A stretch of DNA of 64,000 nucleotides from Bisporella sp. PMI_857 (lineage: Eukaryota > Ascomycota > Leotiomycetes > Helotiales > Helotiaceae): contig JAJSPD010000053.1 of the NCBI GenBank assembly GCA_021307315.1, positions 248,001-312,000 on the forward strand, given 5' to 3'. The notes under the pieces are model-generated. The model was not told the origin of the DNA. It saw only the letters and a list, made by a program, of their open reading frames with translations, and did no database searches. This document shows positions 1-9,100 of the stretch, one piece after another. The translations under genes were made by a program, and so were the position numbers. The stretch's first letter is position 1. Each line of letters starts with the position of its first letter.

Positions 1-2387
1 ATTGCATTCAGTGTCAACTAACAGAACTTGCAGATCCAAACGCACCATCTCCAGAAGCTCCAGAAGGGATTTGTGTATCCACACCACTGTCAGCCATCCA
101 AGAAGACTTCATCAGGAAAATACAGATTGATAACCTCTCGTACTTTGGGTTGATGGATTTCTTTATTTCTCAAGGTATACATAAATCGAGGTGCTAAGTA
201 GACTGAACGTAACACTAACGAGTTCCTCTAGACGGATCAAACATATTCTCAACCCACCACACCAAGTCATCTGAATCTGAACGGTCCCCAATAGTGAGCT
301 CGACTGGGAGAATATTCGACGTCGAGGAAGACATCGTTTCATCAGAGCGTATAACAGGAGAAGTTGTAGCCAATACCCAGCGAGCTGGTGTATCAGGAGA
401 CTTAGTCTCACTTATGGCTTCTTTGGCTACTAGTAAACCTATCGCTGGACATGCCAATACTATTAAAAATGATCATCCCCGCTTGCGCGCCGCTCTCCCA
501 GAGCGATTTGATACAGAATCTCTAGCAAGCACTGGGGACTTGCAAGGTCTCATTAAGCTGGATGAAAACGCTCAGTTTCTTAGTCTGGCTATGTATTTGA
601 TATCGAACAATATGCTAGAGGACTGGTACTGCGACAAGTTTATAGAGCATTTTGAGCACTTGAGAGGTCGACAGCTCCTTAGGTCTCTGCTGTCCGTAAA
701 GGCACATCCATCAGTTAATGTGTTTACACAAAAGCTTCTCATAGCTGCAGCAAGAACTGCAAATGCTGTGATTATCAAGGAGCTTCTCAAAGCCGGAACA
801 TACCCAAACGCACAGGAGAGGCACGGTTATATGCATGTTCTCCACTATGTCGTTAAAAGCGGAAACATCGAGCTTGTTAAAATTCTTCTAGCTGCCGGTG
901 CCAATGTCAACGCTGGAGCAGCTAGTTATCGTGGAAAAACCGCCCTTCACGTGGCAGCTGAAAATGGCAGTATCGAGCTTGTTCAAGTTCTTCTAGCTGC
1001 CGGTGCCAATGTCAACGCTGCAGCGGCTGGTTATCACGAAAGAACCACCCTTCAAGTGGCAGCTGAAAATGGCAATATCGAGCTCGTTCAAGTTCTTCTA
1101 GCTGCCGGAGCCGATGTCAACGCTACAGCGGCTAGTGATAATGGGAAAACCGCCATTCAAGCAGCAGCTGAAAATGGCAATATCGAGCTTGTTCAAGTTC
1201 TTTTAGCTGCCGGTGCTGATGTTAACGCTGCAGCGGCTGGTGATAATAGAGGAACCGCCCTTCAAGCAGCAGCTGGAAATAACAATATCGAGCTTGTTCA
1301 AGTTCTTTTAACTGCCGGAGCCGATGTCAACGCTGCAACGGCTGGTTATCACAAAAGAACCGCCCTTCAAGCAGCAGCTGAAAATGGCAATATCGAGCTT
1401 GTTCAAGTTTTTTTAGCTGCCGGTGCCAATGTCAACGCTGCAGCGGCTGGTGATAATAGAGGAACCGCCCTTCAAGCGGCAGCTGAAAATAGCAATATCG
1501 AGCTTGTTCAAGTTCTTCTAGCCGCCGGTACCAATGTCAACGCTGCAGCGGCTGGTTATCACGAAAGAACCGCCCTTCAAGCAGCAGCTGGAAATAGCAA
1601 TATCGAGCTTGTTCAAGTTCTTTTAGCTGCCGGAGCCGATGTCAACGCTGCAGCGGCTGGTTATCACAAAAGAACCGCCCTTCAAGCGGCAGCTGAAAAT
1701 AGCAATATCAAGCTTGTTCAAGTTTTTTTAGCCGCCGGTGCTAATGTCAACGCTGAAGCGGCTTATAATCATGGAAGAACCGCTCTTCAAGCGGCAGCTG
1801 AAAATAGCAATATCGAGCTTGTTCAAGTTCTTCTAGCCGCCGGAGCCGATGTCAATGCTACAGCGACTAGTGGTAATGGAAGAACCGCCCTTCAAGCGGC
1901 AGCTGAAAATGGCAATATCGAGCTTGTTCAAGCTCTTTTAGCTGCCGGTGCTGATGTTAACGCTGCAGCAGCTAGTGATAATGGAGGAACCGCCCTTCAA
2001 GCAGCAGCTAAAAATAGCAATATCGAGCTTGTTCAAGTTCTTTTAGCTGCCGGTGCAGATGTTAATGCTCCACCAGCCAGTGTGGCAGGGGCGACCGCAC
2101 TTCAAGTATCTGCAATCGGGGGCTATGTTGGGATTGCTATAATGCTTTTAGATGCTGGTGCGGAAGTCAATGCACAGGCAGCAGTAAAGAATGGAAGGAC
2201 GGCTTTAGAAGGGGCTGCGGAGCACGGGCGCATAGACATGGTGCAATTGCTCCTCAATGCTGGGGTTAGACTTCATGGATCTGGAGATGCGCAATACAGA
2301 AAAGCGTTGAAACTGGCATCAGAGAATGGACATCACACCGTTAAACAGCTTATTGAGAATCGCTATGAAAGTGGAAGAAATGAGTAG
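1..2387 (+). CDS. Ankyrin-repeat protein, 5' end outside window
   Basis: Partial gene. An open frame enters from position 3, is spliced out at 175-231 (GTATAC donor, CTAAC branch, TCTAG acceptor) and continues in phase from 232 to the TAG at 2385-2387. The visible part is about 775 residues. The first ~250 residues have no motif I recognise. Then come about 14 ankyrin units, of which units 2-12 (903-2057) are almost identical 35-residue copies ending LLAAGAD/NVNA. The last two units and the tail are diverged, as is usual for array caps. Ankyrin stacks bind proteins; in filamentous fungi such arrays often follow a Clr5, NACHT or death-fold N-terminus, but that part is off the window, so the class is unknown. 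The frame is intact. The family is certain, the role is not. Confidence 0.85.
903..2057 (+). repeat. Tandem array of eleven 105-bp ankyrin units
   Basis: Eleven head-to-tail units of exactly 105 bp (35 codons) inside the ankyrin gene. The helix-forming part is nearly invariant, while the five residues just before the T-A-L-Q motif alternate among a few versions: GYHER, GYHKR, GDNRG, SDNGK, SDNGG, SYRGK, YNHGR and SGNGR. GYHER, GYHKR and GDNRG each occur twice at non-adjacent units. This is the beta-hairpin finger that contacts ligands in ankyrin proteins. Confidence 0.95.
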
Positions 2388-3109
2388 TTGAATATGTTTT
2401 AGGATACTAGAATTTTATATGTGGAGATGGTCCGTTGAACTATAGGTTCGTGGAATGAAAATATGAGTTGGTTGGTTGCTAAGTAACCGTGATTTATGCC
2501 GTATTTATACCCGGAATCTAAAGTCGACATGGTCACTTATATAATCCGATCTGAGGAAAGAGAGAAAGTGAGTGAAAGGATGCACCGTCTCGGGAGCAGA
2601 CAGGATATGACCGTCCTTGATACTGTCTGTATGGTTCAATTATTTTCCCACGGCGAAACTGCAACTGCACGATTCCTGTTCCCAGGCCCTACCTATAATC
2701 CGGGGAGAAAAAGAGAGAGATATAGTGAAAGGTGTGCTGTTTCGGGAGCAGACTGAGCATGACCGTCTTTGATATTGTTCTATATCCCTCAATAATACCC
2801 CGTGACACAGCTGCAACCGCACGGTCCCGTTTTCCATTCCCACCATAATCTAGTGTAGCTAGTAGTACAAATTTTAGGAGACAATACGCACTGTATGATT
2901 AGTTATTAAAAAATGTTGTACCATTACGGCTTTAAATACTGCAGCATGGCCGTAATACTGCAGTATTTGGCGTAGAAAATACGGTATACACTAAAAAATA
3001 CCCCTGTAAGGATTTATTTTGGCGGTTATGCAGTACAGCCTCTAGTGCATGGCCCGAGTGTTCCGTACGCCGTACACACTGCTGGCTACACTGCCATGGA
3101 CATGGCTAC
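2388..3109. other. Intergenic, repeat-bearing
   Basis: No gene seen. It holds two tandem copies of a ~150-bp repeat (listed separately). Around 2930-2990 there is a palindrome-rich patch with two CTGCAGTAT-like palindromes and short inverted TTACGG/CCGTAA motifs, possibly an old MITE remnant. Confidence 0.5.
2539..2843 (+). repeat. Two tandem copies of a ~150-bp repeat
   Basis: Copy 1 (about 2539-2694) and copy 2 (about 2694-2843) share, in the same order, ATAATCCG near the start, GTGAAAGG, TCGGGAGCAGAC, GACCGTC-TTGATA, and GCAAC-GCACG near the end. Further copies lie at about 4676-4799 and 4823-4881, past the gag ORF. No protein is predicted. Copies diverge by roughly a quarter, judged by eye. 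Confidence 0.75.
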
Positions 3110-4306
3110 ATGCTAGAGAAAATGCCGAAGAACAGCAAGAACAGCAAGAACAGTCCAAAAGGCAATTCGTTTGAATTGCTGAGCGAATCGAATGATGATG
3201 AGTCAATTACTGTCGATACTACGAGCGCCCGCGGGCGCCTTCTGAAGCGTACGCAACCGTTCGAACCCAACTCACCACCACGAGCAAAGCGGACGAACTC
3301 GACCAAAGCTACGATACCTAGGCCAGTATCAGCAATATCAAGTTCCGAAGAGTGGAGGCAAGTTAGAGACCTCCTTACGCGCGTGGAGACGGCTCTTGCC
3401 AGCGCGGAGCAACGGGCAGAGAAGGCAGAGAAGCGCATCGAAGCTTTAGAAGAGTTTATACGAAACGAGCTTTTCCCTAAGATTGGCACAACTTCTACTG
3501 CCAATGCCTCTTCGCTACTATCGCCTCTTTCATCTCCACCGCCGTCTATCGCTCCTGGACAGATTCCAGGTGTTGGACTCGACTTGAGTCGAGTTGCTAT
3601 CCCGGAGATCAAGGAAGGGAACGCGGGGACGGTGCGCAAGCGAGTGAACGAGGCCCTCAAGAAGAAGGGTATAACTTGTTTAGGAGTCAATTCAAAAGGG
3701 AACGGTCGTTATCGGCTTCTTTTTCATGGCGACGATGTCGATAAGGTACGGAGAGACGACACTTGGCTCAGAACACACTTTGATAAGGGAACGCTGTACG
3801 GAGAGCAGTGGTATCCTATGAGGGTCGATAGAGTATATTACGAAGTGGCCACGGACGAAGTTGGCTGTACTCTTTTCGGCCGGTTGAATGGGGTCAAGGT
3901 TCATAAGATGCGGTGGCTCGGGAATGTGTCTGTAAATAAGGAGTATCGTTCGATGGTGGTATATCTGGATACTAAGGAAGAAGTTGACGGGCTTCTTGCG
4001 AAAATGACTGTTACTATGGCTAACGGAGAGTGTGCATACACTCGCCCATTCGTTATAGGCCGTCAACCTGCGCGGTGCTATCGCTGTCATCTTTATGGCC
4101 ATCTACATTACCGTTGCCGAGCGCCGGCTCCAGTTTGCGGACAGTGTGCACTCCCGGGGCACGCGGCATCGACATGCACCTCGACGACCTTTAAGTGCGC
4201 AGCGTGTGGTGGAAAAGGCGCTCACAAAGCAACGGATTCAGAGTGTCCAGTATATCGACGAGAGCTTGCCAAGTTACGACCATTACCATTACATTCGTAT
4301 GACTAA
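3110..4306 (+). CDS. LINE-type ORF1 (Gag-like) protein, zinc knuckles
   Basis: Uninterrupted 398-codon ORF from ATG 3110. The N-terminus is basic and low-complexity, followed by a coiled coil at residues ~75-120 rich in A, E and R. A middle RNA-binding-like region precedes three C-terminal cysteine knuckles near residues 325-385. The first two are CX2CX4HX4C (CYRCHLYGHLHYRC and CGQCALPGHAASTC) and the third is an irregular CX2CX5HX6C. This layout is that of the nucleic-acid-binding ORF1 of fungal Tad/I-type LINEs, which coats the element RNA. No endonuclease or reverse transcriptase follows: the next 1.8 kb holds only repeats. So this is either a 3'-deleted element or a stand-alone gag gene. 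Unlike the LINE at 11.8-17.6 kb, the frame has no stops. The two ORF1 proteins are not obviously related beyond the knuckles. Confidence 0.75.
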   Translation: MLEKMPKNSKNSKNSPKGNSFELLSESNDDESITVDTTSARGRLLKRTQPFEPNSPPRAKRTNSTKATIPRPVSAISSSEEWRQVRDLLTRVETALASAEQRAEKAEKRIEALEEFIRNELFPKIGTTSTANASSLLSPLSSPPPSIAPGQIPGVGLDLSRVAIPEIKEGNAGTVRKRVNEALKKKGITCLGVNSKGNGRYRLLFHGDDVDKVRRDDTWLRTHFDKGTLYGEQWYPMRVDRVYYEVATDEVGCTLFGRLNGVKVHKMRWLGNVSVNKEYRSMVVYLDTKEEVDGLLAKMTVTMANGECAYTRPFVIGRQPARCYRCHLYGHLHYRCRAPAPVCGQCALPGHAASTCTSTTFKCAACGGKGAHKATDSECPVYRRELAKLRPLPLHSYD

Positions 4307-4675
4307 CGCTATCTATTCTAGCCTATTTCAATCCAGCACAATCCCTTTACCTGCCGCACGTGGTTGCTCGCGTTTGGGTAGGTTAGCTATATCTGACGAT
4401 TATACGACGTTATACTTTTCATCAAATTGCGATGGAAGAGAGTGGTCTTAGACCTTGGTCATGGGCTCCAGAATTGGGGTAGGGTAGGCGAAGTTAAGTA
4501 TAAAGGATAGAGAACGCTATAGAGAACAGACATTGGATTGCTACGGGTTTGATTGTGTAGGGCTCAGCACCGAGTTTGGACAATTCTAGTGTATGCTTAG
4601 CGGATCTTCGATAGCTGCCTGAGGGTTTCGCACCCTGTCTTGGGCGTAATAGAACTACTACTACTACTACACTGC

Positions 4676-4881
4676 CATAATCCGGGGAAAGATGGTGGAA
4701 AGGTGCTGTCTCGAGAGCTCCCCAACATAATCGTTCTTGACATTGTTCATATCGCTCAATCATTCTTCTCATGGCGAAACCTCAACTGCCGCTCTCCCTT
4801 GAAAAGAAATGCTCGCCATGATATTGGTCGGCCATTCTCCTCCATGGGCGAAACAGTAACTGCGCGCTTCCCTCTCCCACC
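4676..4881 (+). repeat. Third and fourth copies of the ~150-bp repeat
   Basis: About 4676-4799 repeats the ATAATCCGGGGA start, the GGAAAGGTGCTGTCTCG block and the CATGGCGAAAC end seen at 2539-2843. About 4823-4881 repeats only the end (CATGGGCGAAACAGTAACTG, then a CCCTCTCCCACC tail). The orientation is the same as the copies before the gag ORF, so the gag ORF sits within an array or is flanked by element ends. Confidence 0.65.
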
Positions 4882-4929
4882 CTTTGTTTCGTTTTGTAGC
4901 AGTTCGTATCGCTCTTGTAAGTAATGCTT

Positions 4930-5040
4930 CTTATTTCTGATAACTTGCGATCGCTCAAGCCGGTACCTTCTGGGCACGTAGCACCGTGATATTGCACAGT
5001 GCCAGTATGCTCGTTGTAGGTGGTGACTTGTTCTTGAATT
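4930..5040 (+). repeat. Dispersed direct repeat, copy A
   Basis: Shares with about 10618-10735 an ordered series of blocks: GATAACTTGC, a GGGCACGTAGCACCG core, TATGCTCGTTG, AGGTG, and GACTTGTTCTTGA. The orientation is the same. The two copies bracket the HET-NACHT-WD40 gene at a distance of 5.6 kb. Confidence 0.75.
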
Positions 5041-5115
5041 TTCCTTATTGCTATGTGATTTACGTGACTTTAGCTGTATGCCAACAGCAGTAAAATGTAT
5101 ACTTCGGATTGTGCC

Positions 5116-5689
5116 TGTTAGGATATGAGGATCCAGGTAGCTGACATGTCTCTGGCTGAGCAGAGAACACTAGCGCGGAAGACTTTTCACACACACAGTT
5201 CTACAATTCTGTATTATCATCACGGGTTCCAGTTGGGCCAGGCTAGAAAAATCTTGGCCCAGGCTAGAAATTTCCTTGGCAAATCGCCAAGAAACTTCCT
5301 AGCCTGGCCAAATTGGGACCCGAAAAGGGTCAAAAGCTGCTATAGCTATTACCCTCTGCTCTATCATGACGATTAACCTGTCCCCGGAATTCGAGGCCGT
5401 GGCATAGTGCTTCTATTAAGTCTCAGTATAGTTTTAAGGCTTGAAGACACAGAGCTCAAGGAAACCCGTATGCCAAGTTTATCCGGACTAAAAAGGGAAG
5501 TACTGATAGAACGAGAAAATACACAATGATAAGCAGGAGGAATTGGGGATGCCGCTCAGGCTCTCTATTGTTGTCTATATGTGTAATAATACAGAATTGT
5601 AGAACGGTGTGTGTGTGAAAAGTCTTCCGCGCTAGCGTTCCCCACTTAGTCAGGGACATGTCAGCGACCTAGATTCTCAAATCCTGACA
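5116..5689. mobile_element. Non-autonomous element with ~100-bp inverted arms
   Basis: The left arm (5116 to ~5218) begins TGTTAGGAT. The right arm (about 5583-5689) ends ATCCTGACA and is its reverse complement with roughly 80-85% identity by eye. Both arms contain CTGACATGTC, CTAGCGCGGAAGACTTTTCA and TTCTACAATTCTGTATTA. No coding capacity lies between them. The TG...CA ends fit either a MITE with long terminal inverted repeats or two solo LTR fragments in opposite orientation. I do not see a clear target-site duplication. Confidence 0.65.
5223..5322. repeat. 100-bp fold-back hairpin nested in element
   Basis: Imperfect palindrome. It starts CGGGTTCCAGTTGGGCCAGG and ends with the complement of CGGGTCCCAATTTGGCCAGG. 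The motif GCCCAGGCTAGAAA is also repeated internally. It lies just inside the left arm of the 5116-5689 element, so it looks like a second, later fold-back insertion. Confidence 0.7.
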
Positions 5690-6000
5690 AGTACACAAAA
5701 ATGCCAAGCGAATTTATTACGCTTACATAATGCTGTATCAACAGTCACGCTTGTCGTATTATTTTGTTTATTATACCTAAATTTTATAAGTGTGGTGCTT
5801 TTCTAGATACTTCCATGAGATAATACACTCACCTTCCTCTTAGCGACAAGAACAAATTATGGCCTAATTGAGTACACATTTCAAAACGTTTTATGCCAAC
5901 TAAACTTATAGCTTCCAGAACTCCTACGGTGAACCAAGTGATTGGCTGGCCTTGCGCGCTACATTGACGCACCACGATACAGACGCGATGTTATTGTTAC

Positions 6001-6032
6001 GAGGCTGGCGCTCAGCTGAGTGCGCCAGCCTC
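6001..6032. repeat. 32-bp palindrome upstream of the HET gene
   Basis: Two perfect 11-bp arms (GAGGCTGGCGC and its complement) surround a 10-bp centre that is itself nearly palindromic (TCAGCTGAGT). It lies about 110 bp before the ATG of the HET-NACHT-WD40 gene, probably in its 5' UTR or promoter. Confidence 0.8.
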
Positions 6033-6142
6033 AGCCTAACATCCTCCCCCGAATCTTCACCTCACTTCACATCTATACCAGCTCGACAGCCTAATAGCTA
6101 CCGAGAACTCCGCCTTTTGCGATTCTGGCGCTTAGTTGAATA

Positions 6143-9100
6143 ATGCGTCTGCTACAGTATAACAACGATGGCGATTTGAGCCTGACCGAGTTTTTTGGGA
6201 GCGAAATACCTAAGTATGCTATACTTTCTCACAGATGGGGAGCGGAAGAGGTCACTCTCAAGGATCTGATAAACGGTACGAGCAAGAGCAAGGCGGGCTA
6301 TGGCAAGATACAGTTTTGTAGTGAACAAGCTAAGCGTAATAGCTTGCAATACTTTTGGGTGGACACTTGCTGTATCGACAAATCCAATGCTGTCGAGCTT
6401 CAGGAGGCTATCAACTCTATGTTTCGCTGGTATCAGAATGCGGTCCAATGCTATGTCTATCTCTCAGATGTGTCAACAAAGAAGCGGAAAGCGAGTGATT
6501 CATTTACTGAGTCCACTTGGGAACCAGCATTTCGGTCAAGTAAATGGTTTACACGAGGCTGGACTCTTCAAGAACTTCTTGCCCCCGGCCCTGCTTTGGT
6601 TAAATTCTTTTCTCGAGAAGGGGATTATTTAGGCGATAAGAGAACTTTAGAGCGACAAATCAACGAGATAACAGGAATTTCGGTTTGCGCGCTTCGGGGA
6701 ACACCTCTGTCACAATTCGATATCGAAGACCGGTTGTCATGGGCAGAACACCGCCAGACTACACGCGAAGAGGACAAGGCATACTCGCTATTTGGCATTT
6801 TCGATATTCAGATTCCTCTCCTCTACGGCGAAGGGGGAAAGAAGGCGTTGAAGCGGCTCCGAGAAGAGATCAATAAACCTTTAAAGGACAAAGCGTTTGA
6901 ACAGCTTTGGAAGGAAGGAGACATACATTTGAAGGGTAAGTTCCAAAAATTTGATATTATGCTTTATATAGCAATTAAAAGAGCGCTAATCCCTCAACCT
7001 AGACCTCGACCGCCTTCCATCCGCTACAGGAGCGGCGTTTAATTCATTCAGCAAACAACACGAACCAACCTGCCTCCCTGACACACGAGTCGACCTGTTA
7101 GAAGACATATATAACTGGGCTGATGGTCAAGATGAGCGGTCTATTTTCTGGCTGAACGGCTTAGCTGGCACAGGAAAATCGACGATTGCACGGACTGTGG
7201 CGCACACATACTTCAATAAAAAGCGCCTTGGGGCCAGCTTCTTTTTCTCCAAAGGTGGCGGAGATGTGAGCCATGCCGGGAAGTTCTTTACAACTCTAGC
7301 GGTGCAACTCGCGTATGTCGTGCCATCTTTCAAAACCCATATCTGTGGTGTTCTGAGAGAGCGGACTGATATTGCAAATTTGTCCCTCTTAGACCAGTGG
7401 CGTCAACTTGTTCTCGGTCCATTGTCGAAACTAGAGAAGCTCCACCAGTCTTTCGTTCTTGTTATTGATGCGCTTGATGAGTGTGAAGGGGATATCAATG
7501 TCAGAATTATTCTAGAGCTCTTAGCTGAGGCTCGATTACTTAAAACGGTACGACTCCGAGTCTTTCTAACCAGTAGGCCTGAAATTCCAATCCGGCACGG
7601 CATACACCGTATCTCACAAGCTGAACACAAAGATTTTATACTCCACAATATACCGCTTACGATTGTTAACCATGATATCTATTTATTCCTGGAATACAAT
7701 CTGGAGACCATCAGGCAGGAATGGAGTTTTGAAGCAGACTGGCCAGGCGAAGCGGTTCTAAAACAGTTAGTTCTACACGCTTGCGGCCTTTTCATTTGGG
7801 CGGCAACCGCATGTCGGTTCATTCGTGAAGGGAAGCGGTTCGCATGTAAGCGACTGGATACACTTCTTAAGGGCAGTAGTAGCGGTGTTACTACACCAGA
7901 AAAACACCTAGACGAGATTTACCTTACTGTCCTTAAGCACTCGATCTCTTCCGATTATTCGGACGAAGAGAAAAAAGAAGTATGCGATATGTTAAAGCAT
8001 GCGCTTGGGAGTCTTGTAGTGTTACTTTCACCTCTTTCCGCCCCTTCATTAAGCAAACTATTACACCTTCCAAAGGAAGATATTGACCGAACATTTATGG
8101 ACCTTCATGCGATTCTTGACATTTCAGAAGACCCGATTTGCCAGCTCCGCCTTCATCACTCTTCATTTCGCGACTTTCTCCTTAGTAAAAATCGATGTGA
8201 GGATTTCTGGGTAGATGAAAAAAAAGTACACCAGATATTAGCTGCTAAATGTATACAACTAATGTCTCAAACACTCAAAAAGGACATTTGCGAAACGTAT
8301 GCTTTTAGTAGTCAAACTAGCCAAGTTGAGAATAGTTGGATTAAGAAATGTCTTCCGCCCGAAGTTCAATATGCATGTATTTACTGGGTCCAGCATTTGC
8401 AAAAAGGTGGTTCTCAAGTTCAAGATAGCGAGGAAGTTCACCGGTTTCTGCAGGCTCACTTACTACACTGGCTTGAAGCACTTGGGTGGATGGGCAAAAC
8501 GTCAGAAGGGATTCAATCGATATTATCTTTAGAGGCTCACGTTTTAGTAAGCTATTTATCTATTGTTTATAAGAGTCTGATTAACTTGTATTTAGGTTAA
8601 TGAAAGCCCCAATTTGTATGCATTAATTCATGATGCTAAGCGATTTGCTTTATATAACAGATTAGTGATTGAAAAGGTGCCTTTTCAGTTATATTGCTCT
8701 GCTCTTGTCTTTGCGCCAAAAAATAGCATTGTTCGAAAGAAGTTCAAAAGTTATATCCCAGATTGGATTCAGTTGAAACCAAAAGTGCAAGCACACTGGA
8801 ACGCGACACTACAAACGCTCGAGGGCCATACTAGCTATGTTTATTCCGTGGCCTTCTCACTCGACGGCAAGCAAGTCGCCTCTGGATCTGACGATAGGAC
8901 GGTACGGCTCTGGGATGCAGCTACTGGAGCACTGCAGCAAACGCTTGAAGGCCATACTGGCTGTGTCAATTCAGTAGCTTTTTCACCCGACGGCAAGCAA
9001 ATCGTCTCTGGATCTGGCGATAGGACGGTACGGCTCTGGAACGCAGCTACGGGAGCTCTACAGCAGAGGCTCATGGGCCATACTAACTATGTCAGTTCAG

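Larger units (their letters stand above)
4307..6142. other. Intergenic, mosaic of repeats
   Basis: No gene recognised. The stretch is built from repeat copies at 4676-4881, a dispersed repeat at 4930-5040, an inverted-arm element at 5116-5689 with a hairpin inside it, and a 32-bp palindrome at 6001-6032 before the HET gene. No reverse-transcriptase remnants of the upstream LINE ORF1 were seen. Confidence 0.5.

Noticed and set aside
163..457. Minus-strand ORFs opposite the start of the ankyrin gene
   Set aside because: They are antisense shadows of the plus-strand coding sequence and have no protein-like composition of their own.
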